DNA from: CAVPKN01 sp964588495
Lineage (GTDB): Bacteria; Chlamydiota; Chlamydiia; Chlamydiales; JAAKFR01
DNA length: 64,000 nt
Assembly (NCBI GenBank): GCA_964588495.1
Contig: CAZPPS010000009.1
Coordinates: 11,530-75,529 of the forward strand
Direction: 5' to 3'
Program-made: the position numbers and the translations under genes
Notes under the pieces: generated by a model
What the model was told of the DNA's origin: nothing
What the model saw: only the letters and a program-made list of their open reading frames with translations
Database searches by the model: none
Shown: one piece after another, positions 8,281-16,260 of the stretch
How the letters are laid out: the number at the start of each line of letters is the position of its first letter
Numbering within the stretch: position 1 is the stretch's first letter

Positions 8281-9647
8281 GATGTCTGCTCACTTATGTA
8301 CCGATCTTGATTCCGGTATTCCTCCGAATCTCCAACTTCAGGCCCATCTTTGATTTTTCGATCGAGCAAATAAATGAACAAAATGAAAATCAGCAAATAG
8401 ATCAAGGAGAAAAGGGCTAACGAAAAAATGACCTGTCCCGGTTGGATATTTGGCGAAACACCCTCTTTTGTTAAAAGGACATTATGGACAACCCAAGGCT
8501 GTCTTCCAATTTCTGCAGAATCCCATCCCAGCTGATTGCCAATTTCGGGGAAAATGACGGAAATGACCAAAAAACGGAGTGTCCATTTGCTCTCAAGGAT
8601 TTTTTTCCTCTTCCAGGCAACGAGTCCAAAAACGACACCTAGAAGCATTAAGCCCCACATGAAAATCATCCCGTGATAGGTCTGGAAGACGATTGGGACA
8701 TTGGGCCATAGCTCTCTAGGAAATTGATCGAGCCCAGGAACCGGTTCACGAAAATTGCGGAAGGTTAAGAATGAAAGGAGCCCCGGAATTTGGATTCCCC
8801 AAACTTTTTTCTCCTTCGCATTCACGGCGCCAATGACCCACATCGGAGTAGGCGTCTCGGTTGTGTAAACACCTTCAAAGGCAGCCAATTTGATGGGTTG
8901 ATTGACCGCCACACCACGGGCGGTTGAATCTCCAGAAAAGCCCTGAAGGATGATACAAACGGCAGCTACAACCATTCCCATTTTAAAGCAACGCGTTGCA
9001 ACATCGAGATGGATTTTTTTTATTAGATAGTAAGCGCTCACACTAAGAACAAGAAAAGCTCCTGTAAGCCAGGCTGCGACAATTACGTGGACGAGCCTAT
9101 CTTGCGAGGAAGGATTATTGAGCACAGCCCAAAAATTTTCGATTACCGCATGACGGGCAGCTCCTTCCCCCTCGATGGCATGTCCTGCTGGGGTTTGCAT
9201 CCAGGAATTTGCAATCACGATCCAGACACCGCTGAAGTGAGCGCCAACAGTGACCATCACCGTTGCAAAAAAATGCATTTTAGGGCCCACACGGTTCCAG
9301 CCGAAAAGAAGGATTCCTAAAAAGCCCGATTCTAAAAAGAAGGCAAAAATCCCTTCAGCCCCCAGAATGCTCCCAAAAACGTTTCCCACAAAACGGGAAA
9401 ACGTGGCCCAATTGGTTCCAAAACCAAAAATCTGCACAAGTCCCGTGGCGACTCCCACTGCAAAAATGAGGGCAAAGATTTTTACCCAAAAATGGGTCAT
9501 TCTTTCATAGACAGGATTTTTCGTGACAAGATAGGCCCCTTCCATAATGACAAGCATCAGCCCCAAACCAATGCTCAGCGGAGGAAAAAGATAATGGAAA
9601 GAGATATTCAAACCAAACTGTATACGAGAGAGTAGTAAGGCATCCAT
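8277..9647 (-). CDS. cydA: Cytochrome bd ubiquinol oxidase subunit I
   Basis: 456-residue haem-carrying subunit, shorter than the roughly 520-residue E. coli protein. His18 in SRIQFGLNISFHYLFPPL aligns with the distal haem ligand (E. coli His19), VHVIVAAWLTGAF supplies the His186 equivalent, and YHGMIFMWG supplies the Met ligand. GRQPWVVHNVL is the conserved periplasmic GRQPW motif. The reduced length points to a short Q-loop between helices 6 and 7. First gene of the cydAB pair, divergent from the diadenylate cyclase gene, so the 9648-9779 gap should hold promoters for both directions; a ribosome-binding GGAAATGAAG-like stretch precedes the ATG. Confidence 0.96.
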   Translation of the reverse strand: MDALLLSRIQFGLNISFHYLFPPLSIGLGLMLVIMEGAYLVTKNPVYERMTHFWVKIFALIFAVGVATGLVQIFGFGTNWATFSRFVGNVFGSILGAEGIFAFFLESGFLGILLFGWNRVGPKMHFFATVMVTVGAHFSGVWIVIANSWMQTPAGHAIEGEGAARHAVIENFWAVLNNPSSQDRLVHVIVAAWLTGAFLVLSVSAYYLIKKIHLDVATRCFKMGMVVAAVCIILQGFSGDSTARGVAVNQPIKLAAFEGVYTTETPTPMWVIGAVNAKEKKVWGIQIPGLLSFLTFRNFREPVPGLDQFPRELWPNVPIVFQTYHGMIFMWGLMLLGVVFGLVAWKRKKILESKWTLRFLVISVIFPEIGNQLGWDSAEIGRQPWVVHNVLLTKEGVSPNIQPGQVIFSLALFSLIYLLIFILFIYLLDRKIKDGPEVGDSEEYRNQDRYISEQTS

Positions 9648-9779
9648 AGCTTCATTTCCATCTTATAAAAAAGGGTACTATGGGACAGAAATGAAAAAAA
9701 AACAACAGTATCCATGAAGATATTGTCAACAAGTCAGCCTGCCAATACAATTCCCGCAAACGACTCGCAAGAGAAAAAC

Positions 9780-10562
9780 ATGACTTTTCTACACACGCTT
9801 ATTCCTTTGATCGAAGTGATCATCATCTGGGTCATGTTTAACTATCTGCTCAAGTTTTTTTGGGGAACCCGGGCGATGGATGTCGTTTTGGGCTTCTTGG
9901 CCTTTCTTTTTATTTTTTTCCTCGCCAGCTGGTTTGCCTTTCCGGTCCTTGAAAAACTCCTCATTGGGATCATTAACGTCCTTGTTTTGGCAGTCATCAT
10001 CATTTTCCAACCCGAATTACGCCTTGCCCTTTCAAAATTGCGTATACGAGGAAAAAAATACCGAGAAATTCATGAGTTTGACAACTTTTTAGAAGGTCTT
10101 GTCAATTCCGTTTACAAACTCTCTGAAAAGCAGATCGGCGCCTTGATTGTTCTCGAAAATCAAGATTCTTATGAAGAATACTCAAGCTCTGCAGTGCAGA
10201 TGAACGCTGCTTTTTCACCCGAGCTTTTGGAAACAATCTTCATGACAACAACCCCTTTGCACGATGGAGCCGTTGTCATTAGAGGAACAACGATTGTGGC
10301 AGCCGGCACCATTTTACCCCTTGCGCAAGAGACAGCTCAACTTGCAAAATCGATGGGAACCAGGCATAGAGCAGCTCTTGGAGCCTCTCAAAAAACAGAT
10401 GCTTTGATCATTGTGGTTTCAGAAGAAACGGGAAAGGTTTCCATTGCACGCGACGGCATTCTTACACGGGGCATTAAAATCGACCGTTTCAGGGGCATTG
10501 TCCGTAGCATTTTCACACCGCCCGACTTGACCCGGCGCTTTAAACTATGGGGATGGCGGTAA
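9780..10562 (+). CDS. dacA: Diadenylate cyclase (c-di-AMP synthase, CdaA type)
   Basis: 260 residues from the ATG at 9780, chosen because MTFLHTLIPLIEV aligns with the start of CdaA proteins; an ATG at 9714 would add 22 hydrophilic residues. Three N-terminal transmembrane helices are followed by the linker IIIFQPELRLALSKL and the DAC domain with both catalytic motifs: DGA in PLHDGAVVIRG and RHR in GTRHRAALG. It condenses two ATP into cyclic di-AMP, a signal controlling potassium and envelope homeostasis and, for chlamydiae, a known STING ligand. It overlaps the ybbR gene (TAATG), the usual cdaA-cdaR arrangement. Matches CT012 of C. trachomatis by recalled position. Confidence 0.94.
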   Translation: MTFLHTLIPLIEVIIIWVMFNYLLKFFWGTRAMDVVLGFLAFLFIFFLASWFAFPVLEKLLIGIINVLVLAVIIIFQPELRLALSKLRIRGKKYREIHEFDNFLEGLVNSVYKLSEKQIGALIVLENQDSYEEYSSSAVQMNAAFSPELLETIFMTTTPLHDGAVVIRGTTIVAAGTILPLAQETAQLAKSMGTRHRAALGASQKTDALIIVVSEETGKVSIARDGILTRGIKIDRFRGIVRSIFTPPDLTRRFKLWGWR

Positions 10563-11794
10563 TGAGAGCTATTTTAACACGCATTTTCATCAAACATTGG
10601 CCACGAAAGCTTGTCGCGCTCACCACCGCAATTATTGTGTGGTTTTTGGTCAACCAAACCATCACAGTCACCCGCACTATCGCAGATGTGCCCGTCAGAG
10701 TGATCAATCTTCCTCCCGATAAAACAGTTTTAGGCCTCCTTCCTAATGGGCTTTTAAATAAACGGATTGCCATTACAGTTTCAGGAAAAAAATCGACAAT
10801 CACCGATTTACATCCTACAGATCTCGAAGTGACCATCAATGCTGAAGGGCATAAAGAGAGCTGGATTGCATCAATTTCAAAAAGAAACCTGGTCAGTTTG
10901 AATCCCGCTTTCGATCTTAATAAAGATATTTCTGAAATGAGCGCCAACGACATCTTTATTAAATTGAGCAAACTGGTCACTGACGACATTCCTGTGACCA
11001 TCACCAAGCCTGTGGGTGATCCTCCAAAGGGATACCAGTTTCTTGAAATCTGGCCGCGGTATTTAACTCAAAAGGTGAGTGGCCCTGAAGAGCAAATCCG
11101 TGAGCTCAAACAAAAGGGCATTGAGCTTACTTTTAACCTGAATAGGATCGCTCAAACAGACCTGGACACTCTCTATGAAAGGCACAAAAGAGATGAAATT
11201 TACTTTTTGGTCCCCGATGCCTGGAAAAAAGTGGCCATTCCATTTAAAGATAATGCCCTAGAGCCCCTGAATGATCCAAGAGCCGATTTGCTCCGTATTG
11301 ATTTCCTTAAAAAGGAACTCATTTTCTTGGGAGCCGATATGCCCATTACCATTTTCTTTCCCATCAAATATAGCCAAACAATCAACCCCCAAACCTACTC
11401 TTTGGCAGCAGCTGATATAATCCAGAAGAGAAATGGACTTAAAAGACTGACAGTTCCCCTTTATGTACGTGATGTATCGACTCTCTTTCTCGATGTTGTC
11501 CGCGATAATCTCCTTCTCGTGATTGTGGCAGCTCCCAAAAACGTCCAGGAGACTCTTTATTGGTCGATACAAGTGATCGATACCAAAAACCTTGAGGATG
11601 CCTTTGTCAAAGCCTCCTTTGAGCAGGCAGATGAAAAATACACTGAAGAGAGCTTCACCAAATATAGCGAGCAAGCCATCCGCTATCGATTCCGGGAATA
11701 TGTCAATAAACTGGTTGTATTCACTGAGGATGGTAAACCTTTCCAAATGAAAGCAGAGCTGGATGCCAACACAGTCAACCTCATTTTGGAGTAA
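10562..11794 (+). CDS. YbbR-domain protein (CdaR-like regulator of diadenylate cyclase)
   Basis: 410 residues from the ATG at 10562, whose A is shared with the dacA stop (TAATG); ATGs at 10547 and 10553 would overlap dacA further. One N-terminal membrane helix (LVALTTAIIVWFLVNQTI) precedes extracytoplasmic beta-rich YbbR repeats: IADVPVRVINLPPDK, then ITKPVGDPPKGYQFLEIWP-type segments. In Firmicutes the equivalent CdaR binds CdaA at the membrane and modulates c-di-AMP synthesis; the fused-stop arrangement supports the same partnership. Matches CT011 of C. trachomatis by recalled position. No glmM follows, unlike in Firmicutes. Confidence 0.85.
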   Translation: MRAILTRIFIKHWPRKLVALTTAIIVWFLVNQTITVTRTIADVPVRVINLPPDKTVLGLLPNGLLNKRIAITVSGKKSTITDLHPTDLEVTINAEGHKESWIASISKRNLVSLNPAFDLNKDISEMSANDIFIKLSKLVTDDIPVTITKPVGDPPKGYQFLEIWPRYLTQKVSGPEEQIRELKQKGIELTFNLNRIAQTDLDTLYERHKRDEIYFLVPDAWKKVAIPFKDNALEPLNDPRADLLRIDFLKKELIFLGADMPITIFFPIKYSQTINPQTYSLAAADIIQKRNGLKRLTVPLYVRDVSTLFLDVVRDNLLLVIVAAPKNVQETLYWSIQVIDTKNLEDAFVKASFEQADEKYTEESFTKYSEQAIRYRFREYVNKLVVFTEDGKPFQMKAELDANTVNLILE

Positions 11795-11835
11795 TTTGTA
11801 TCCTTGGCGACTCTGACGGCACAAACTTGCTTATT

Positions 11836-12046
11836 TTTAAACACAAAGACACAAAGGCACAAAGAAATAGTATTCTTTCCCTCTCTGTGTTCTCTGTGTC
11901 CTCTGTGGTTTTATAAATTCCCCCCGCAGTGTTTTTGCAAATAAGGTTTCGGGAAAAATAAAAAACCACAGAGAACACAGAGAACACAGATAAGAAAAAA
12001 ACTATCTCTTTCTATCTTCGTGTCTTTGTGTCTTTGTGTTTAAAAA
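11836..12046. repeat. Nested inverted repeat, CACAAAG/CACAGAG family (copy 1)
   Basis: Non-coding spacer of about 300 nt. Four ordered blocks form a nested palindrome: CACAAAGACACAAAGGCAC (about 11841), then CTCTGTGTTCTCTGTGTCC (about 11882), its complement ACCACAGAGAACACAGAG (about 11966), and GTGTCTTTGTGTCTTTGTG (about 12020). The inner loop holds a short unrelated A/T-rich sequence. Each arm is itself a tandem of 7-9-nt units. A second copy lies on the other side of the following glycosyltransferase gene and a third, shorter, between rpoB and rpoC. Confidence 0.85.
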
Positions 12047-12093
12047 AAGCGCAGACTTAGGTCGCGTACGCTAGTTACGACGGAAAAACAATA

Positions 12094-13194
12094 ATGAAAG
12101 TCACATTTTTAAAGAGTAGAGCCAACTTTCGAGGGGGGCTGGAAAAGTATACGCGGCAGCTGATTCAGGCTTTTGTTGAAAAAGGGTGCGAGGTTACCTT
12201 GTTGACAACCGGAGAGCCTCCGCAGATCCCTAAGATGCGTGTCCACTCCCTTGCTCCCAATTCGAAGCTGGCCGTCTTCCACCTCAGCCGCTTTGACACA
12301 CTTTGCAGAAAGTGGCTCCAAGAGCATCCTCAAGATGTGATTTTTGGGATGGAGCGGACAAGCCTCCAAACTCATTACCGCGCAGGAAGTGGTGTGCACG
12401 CGATTTATCTGCAAAGACGGGCACTTGTGGATTCTTTTTGGAAAAAATGCACGTTTGCCCTCAATCCTCTCCATCGGAAAGTCCTCTCTATTGAGAAAAA
12501 AACCTTCGAAGACCCTAATCTGAGAGTGTTATTTACCAATTCTCACATGGTCAAAAATGAAATCCTAACGACCTACAAGACAGATCCTTCCAAAATTGAA
12601 GTGGTCCATAACGGCGTAGAGTGGCACAAATGGCAAACCCCCTTTGAAGAAACTTTTGCTCAAAAAAGAGGATCTCAAATCGAACTTCTTTTCATCGGCA
12701 ACGGCTACAAGAGAAAAGGACTTCTTTTTTTGCTCAATGCTTTGGCCCACATCCCCGAAGATTTCCATCTGACAGTCGCAGGTAAAGACAAAAACCCTGC
12801 CTTTTTTGAAGAAACAGCAACCCGATTGGGACTCCAAAGAAAGGTCTCATTCATTGGCTCCCAACAAAATTTGCTTCCCGCCTATCAGAAAGCAGATATC
12901 CTTGTGATTCCTTCCCTCTATGATCCGTTTGCCAATGTGACAGTGGAGGCCTTAGCGATGGGCCTTTATGTGGTCTCCTCCCCCTTTAACGGAGGCTCTG
13001 AAGTGCTCCAGGAGTTTTCAGGGACTGTGATAGAAGATCTTTTTTCAACAGAGAGCGTCACTTCAGCCTTAAAAAAAGCTTTTGCCCACCCTAAAACTGA
13101 AGAGAGTGCGCGGAAAATACGAGAGAGTATTAAAGAGTTGGATTTTTCGAACCAATTAGATAAAATCGTTCTCAAAACTCTCCAAACCATTTAA
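12094..13194 (+). CDS. Family 4 glycosyltransferase, LPS-core type
   Basis: 366-residue retaining GT-B glycosyltransferase. The N-terminal Rossmann half has a Gly-rich acceptor loop (RANFRGGLEKYTRQL); GMERTSLQTHYRAGSGVHA is typical of WaaG-like members. The C-terminal half has ELLFIGNGYKRKGL, the nucleotide-sugar-binding region, and DILVIPSLYDPFANVTVEAL, the family E-x7-E-type region. Likely cytoplasmic face of the inner membrane, adding a hexose to lipopolysaccharide core or another lipid-linked glycan; the sugar cannot be deduced. It is flanked on both sides by 200-nt nested repeats and separates ybbR from the acyltransferase, which I recall as neighbours in C. trachomatis, so it looks inserted. 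Confidence 0.88.
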   Translation: MKVTFLKSRANFRGGLEKYTRQLIQAFVEKGCEVTLLTTGEPPQIPKMRVHSLAPNSKLAVFHLSRFDTLCRKWLQEHPQDVIFGMERTSLQTHYRAGSGVHAIYLQRRALVDSFWKKCTFALNPLHRKVLSIEKKTFEDPNLRVLFTNSHMVKNEILTTYKTDPSKIEVVHNGVEWHKWQTPFEETFAQKRGSQIELLFIGNGYKRKGLLFLLNALAHIPEDFHLTVAGKDKNPAFFEETATRLGLQRKVSFIGSQQNLLPAYQKADILVIPSLYDPFANVTVEALAMGLYVVSSPFNGGSEVLQEFSGTVIEDLFSTESVTSALKKAFAHPKTEESARKIRESIKELDFSNQLDKIVLKTLQTI

Positions 13195-13204
13195 TCTTTG
13201 TATA

Positions 13205-13432
13205 TTTTTAAACACAAAGACACGAAGACACAAAGGCACAAAGAGAAAGAAATAAAATAACCCTTCTCTCTGTTCTCTGTGTCCTCTGTGGTTTTTTATT
13301 TTTTCTCGGGACACTATTTCTCAAATAGCTTGCGTGAATTTCGAAAAACCACAGAGGACACAGAGAACACAGCGAAGAAAAATGAAATTTCTATCTCTTC
13401 TTTCCATTGTGTCTTTGTGTTTAATAAAAGAT
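13205..13432. repeat. Nested inverted repeat, CACAAAG/CACAGAG family (copy 2)
   Basis: Same four-block order as copy 1: AAACACAAAGACACGAAGAC (13206), CTGTTCTCTGTGTCCTCTG (about 13269), ACCACAGAGGACACAGAG (about 13349), TTGTGTCTTTGTGTTTAAT (about 13408). The loop differs from copy 1 while the arms are conserved. The long upstream extension of the next open frame (from 13279) is entirely this repeat and is not taken as coding. Confidence 0.85.
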
Positions 13433-13449
13433 TTGCAGCTCAGACAACC

Positions 13450-14700
13450 ATGATTTATTTTTTTAACTATTGCATCTTTCGGATTTTTGGCTTTTTTGTG
13501 TCTCTGCTTTCTTACAAGATGCTCCACCGCGTGGGGAATATCGCAGGAATTTGCGCCTTTTACCTCCATAAACCCTACCGCAAAAAGGCTCTCATTAACC
13601 TTGCCATTGCTTTTGGGGAGACAAAAACGGAAAAAGAGCGCCTTGCGATTGCCAAAAAGTCTTTCCAGAATTTAATGATTACCTGTCTGGAATTTTTCCG
13701 TCTCAAAAAAAGCTACAAAAAAACTTCTGAAATTGCCAGCCTGACAGAGGCTCCCGAGCTCACAAAGCTTCTTGAAAACAAGCAGGGGATCGTTTTTTTG
13801 AGCGCCCATCAGGCCAACTGGGAAGTTCCCTTTATTGCCCTAACAGAAAAATATCGAGGCGTTGCGATCGGTCGCCCTGTCAAAAATAAACGACTCTACC
13901 GCTATGTGCTTTCGGTGCGCGAAATGCACGGTGGAAAAATTGTCACTCCTAAAAATGCAATCAAGGCTAGTCTTAAAGCGTTAAAAGGAGGAGAATTTTT
14001 GGGTATTGTTGGGGATCAAGCCTACCAGGATAGCCCCTACCATTACCCATTTTTTGGAACAAGGGCTTGGACCGCTTCCACTCCTGCCCTCTTGGCGTAC
14101 AAAACCGGCTGTCCTCTGGTTGTGGGAACCACTAAACGCATCAACGACCACTATTACATAAAAGCTGCAAAACCTATCTGGCCTGATCTTGCCGCCCCTA
14201 TCAAAGATGAGGTGCCCAAGATGATGGATGAAGCCATGCATTATCTTGAAAAAAGCATCAATGAGATTCCTGAACAGTGGATGTGGATCCATAACAGGTG
14301 GAAACAGCCACGCGTTAATCACCTCAAAAGGAAATACCGGCACAATTTTGTGTTAATCGTGCTTCCACCAAATCCAAAGCCCTTTTTGGAGACTCTGCCC
14401 CTCATCAGGAATCTTTTTCCCGAAGGCTTTTTGACCTTTTTTGTTCCCAAAGGAGCTACAATTTCTGTTTCAGATTGCACGGTGAAAGAATATGAAAAAG
14501 AAGAGGATCTTTTTATCCGAGACTGGCGCTTTCAATTGGTAATCGATTTTTACGATTCGAGCAAACTGCGCCGCCATTTCTTGAAGATGGGAGCTTATCA
14601 CGCCCTCTCTTTGCCAAATATGAAGCCGCAAAAAACCCTTTCAGAAACCCTTAAACACCATTTGGTAAGGCCTGAATGCCACACGACCGCTTTTATTTAA
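13450..14700 (+). CDS. Lipid A lauroyl-type acyltransferase (LpxL/HtrB family)
   Basis: 416 residues from the ATG at 13450; the open frame begins at 13279 but that part is repeat DNA. An N-terminal hydrophobic anchor (IFGFFVSLLSY) is followed by the LPLAT domain with the catalytic HX4E motif HQANWE near residue 120 and GIVGDQAYQDSPYHYPFFG, the substrate-binding block. The enzyme adds a secondary acyl chain to Kdo-lipid A at the cytoplasmic face of the inner membrane. About 90 residues after position 320 (from HNFVLIVLPPN) exceed the E. coli length and have no recognised fold. Matches htrB (CT010) by recalled position. Its end overlaps rsmE by 25 nt. Confidence 0.9.
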   Translation: MIYFFNYCIFRIFGFFVSLLSYKMLHRVGNIAGICAFYLHKPYRKKALINLAIAFGETKTEKERLAIAKKSFQNLMITCLEFFRLKKSYKKTSEIASLTEAPELTKLLENKQGIVFLSAHQANWEVPFIALTEKYRGVAIGRPVKNKRLYRYVLSVREMHGGKIVTPKNAIKASLKALKGGEFLGIVGDQAYQDSPYHYPFFGTRAWTASTPALLAYKTGCPLVVGTTKRINDHYYIKAAKPIWPDLAAPIKDEVPKMMDEAMHYLEKSINEIPEQWMWIHNRWKQPRVNHLKRKYRHNFVLIVLPPNPKPFLETLPLIRNLFPEGFLTFFVPKGATISVSDCTVKEYEKEEDLFIRDWRFQLVIDFYDSSKLRRHFLKMGAYHALSLPNMKPQKTLSETLKHHLVRPECHTTAFI

Positions 14701-15383
14701 ATTCTCAGTTTCAAAAAGAAGCTGAAGTTGAGCTCTCTGGAGAAGAGGCCCATCATTTGCAAGTCATGCGCAAGCGAGAGGGTGAAATCATTGAGCTTGT
14801 TAACGGTCAAAATCAACTGGCAAGGGCAAAAATCCTCTCTTTTGGGAAAAAGCAAATCGCCCTTCAAGTGCTTGGGATCACACACAAAGAGCCTTCAAAA
14901 AACAAAATCATCCTCTGCCAGGCCCTCTGCCGTCCCAATCGTCTTGATACCATCGTCGAAAAAGGGACAGAGCTTGGAATGGATGAGCTTTGGCTTTTTC
15001 CCGGCCAGCTCAGCGAAAAAAAAGAGCTCACCCCTAATCAACTCGAAAGGCTCCATACCATCACAATTGCCGCGATGAAGCAGTGTGGCCGTTTGGATCT
15101 CCCTAAGATTATTGTGAAAGAGCCTTTGCTGAAGTGGCAAAAACTGCCCGAAAATATGATTTTTTACTTTGGAGACACCGATGAGAAGGCTCCTTGGATC
15201 CAAAATTGTGTCAAAAAAGCTACACAATGTGTCGTGATGATAGGCCCAGAGGCGGGCTTTTCGGATGCCGAAACGGAATTTTTAAGAAATGCAGGGGCAC
15301 AAGGTGTGCGCCTGCATTCCAATATTTTGCGCACTGAGACAGCAGCTATTGCCGCTTTGGTACTAGTCTCGGTTAGTTTTTAG
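14676..15383 (+). CDS. rsmE: 16S rRNA m3U1498 methyltransferase
   Basis: 235-residue SPOUT (trefoil-knot) methyltransferase. The N-terminal PUA-like part starts DRFYLNSQF and has HHLQVMRKREGE; the C-terminal knot has MIGPEAGFSDAE and LHSNILRTETAA, the S-adenosylmethionine-binding and catalytic signatures. It methylates U1498 in helix 44 of assembled 30S subunits. The start lies within the last 25 nt of the acyltransferase gene, indicating cotranscription. The 3' end overlaps a convergent gene by 21 nt. Confidence 0.95.
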   Translation: MPHDRFYLNSQFQKEAEVELSGEEAHHLQVMRKREGEIIELVNGQNQLARAKILSFGKKQIALQVLGITHKEPSKNKIILCQALCRPNRLDTIVEKGTELGMDELWLFPGQLSEKKELTPNQLERLHTITIAAMKQCGRLDLPKIIVKEPLLKWQKLPENMIFYFGDTDEKAPWIQNCVKKATQCVVMIGPEAGFSDAETEFLRNAGAQGVRLHSNILRTETAAIAALVLVSVSF

Positions 15384-16106
15384 GTAGTTAATCCATTCCT
15401 TTATTGCTGCCAATTCCCACTTGGTTTCAGCAAGTTCCAGTTCTAGATTACGTACTTTGCTCTCCACATGCACCAAGTCATTGCGCCAGTTAGAAATAGC
15501 TACAGTGAGGTTTTTAGATTCGCACTCTCCAGGATGCCAGCCGTTATGAAGCAACCTGGAATTTTCCACCAGAAAGCCCCTTATTGCTGTATGTATACTG
15601 TATATCTCATCTGCGAGCTTTTTTGGAAACGCGAGATCCTCCATTTTTTTTGCAATAGGTGGCAAATCAGACGTACAAATCGAAACAAGCTCCATCACTT
15701 TATCGTATTCAGGATCATGCTCTCCTGGATAAATGCCCTCATGTTTGAAATTTTTGTCTATGATCGTCATGATCTCTTTTCTAATAGAAAGAAGGTCACT
15801 TGAAAGTTCTGAAAATTCTTCCTTCTGAACACCTTTTTCAAAATCACAGGTTTTTTGTCTTACTTTTTCTAAGTCAGTACTTAATAATTTCATAACTGGA
15901 TGGATCTTTGAATATCCAGGGCAAACTTCTACAGGGCACCCTCCACTATAGAAGAAGAAATTTTTGTTTATGATGTCTATTGCCTTTTGTTGAAAGTCAT
16001 GAAGTTCTTTTGACAATTTTGGCGAGGTGGCTTGGCTGCAGCACGCTTTAACTGCAGGTTGCATGAAATGGCTTGATTTTACGCTGGTGGTTTTTCCTAC
16101 AAACAT
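15363..16106 (-). CDS. Unknown protein with three internal ~60-residue repeats
   Basis: 247 residues, no signal peptide or membrane helix. The body is three diverged helical repeats, each with an Asn followed by an aromatic/Gly turn and a Pro-Gly motif: INKNFFFYSGGCPVEVCPGY (about 47), IDKNFKHEGIYPGEHDPEY (about 116), LVENSRLLHNGWHPGECESK (about 180). Each turn is followed by a helix (HPVMKLLSTDLEKV, DKVMELVSICTSDL, NLTVAISNWRNDL). The last 35 residues look like a coiled coil. The convergent overlap with rsmE is 21 nt. I recognise no family; a lineage-specific cytoplasmic or secreted effector is possible but unsupported. Confidence 0.75.
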   Translation of the reverse strand: MFVGKTTSVKSSHFMQPAVKACCSQATSPKLSKELHDFQQKAIDIINKNFFFYSGGCPVEVCPGYSKIHPVMKLLSTDLEKVRQKTCDFEKGVQKEEFSELSSDLLSIRKEIMTIIDKNFKHEGIYPGEHDPEYDKVMELVSICTSDLPPIAKKMEDLAFPKKLADEIYSIHTAIRGFLVENSRLLHNGWHPGECESKNLTVAISNWRNDLVHVESKVRNLELELAETKWELAAIKEWINYLKTNRD

Positions 16107-16260
16107 GTTATCTCCATGAGTTTAAAAGAGGTGAGACGGTAGCATCTATTTTAAGATTAAGTCAACACCAGAAAAAAAGCTCCCATCTCACAAAAAAGAG
16201 CTATTGGTCTAGACTAAAAGTGTGAAGAAAGGTTAAAAGTAAGGAAAAAATTTTTTAAAC

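Noticed and set aside
10540..11007. 155-codon minus-strand open frame
   Set aside because: Lies entirely inside the well-supported ybbR frame, with no ribosome-binding site and no recognisable product.
11258..11824. 188-codon minus-strand open frame
   Set aside because: Antisense to ybbR with no start signal; shadow frame.
11836..13432. Repeat arrays considered as CRISPR
   Set aside because: Units are short 7-9-nt tandems in inverted order without unique spacers, and no cas genes are present.
13279..13449. 57-codon N-terminal extension of the acyltransferase
   Set aside because: It is made entirely of the CACAGAG repeat and the normal family start is the ATG at 13450.
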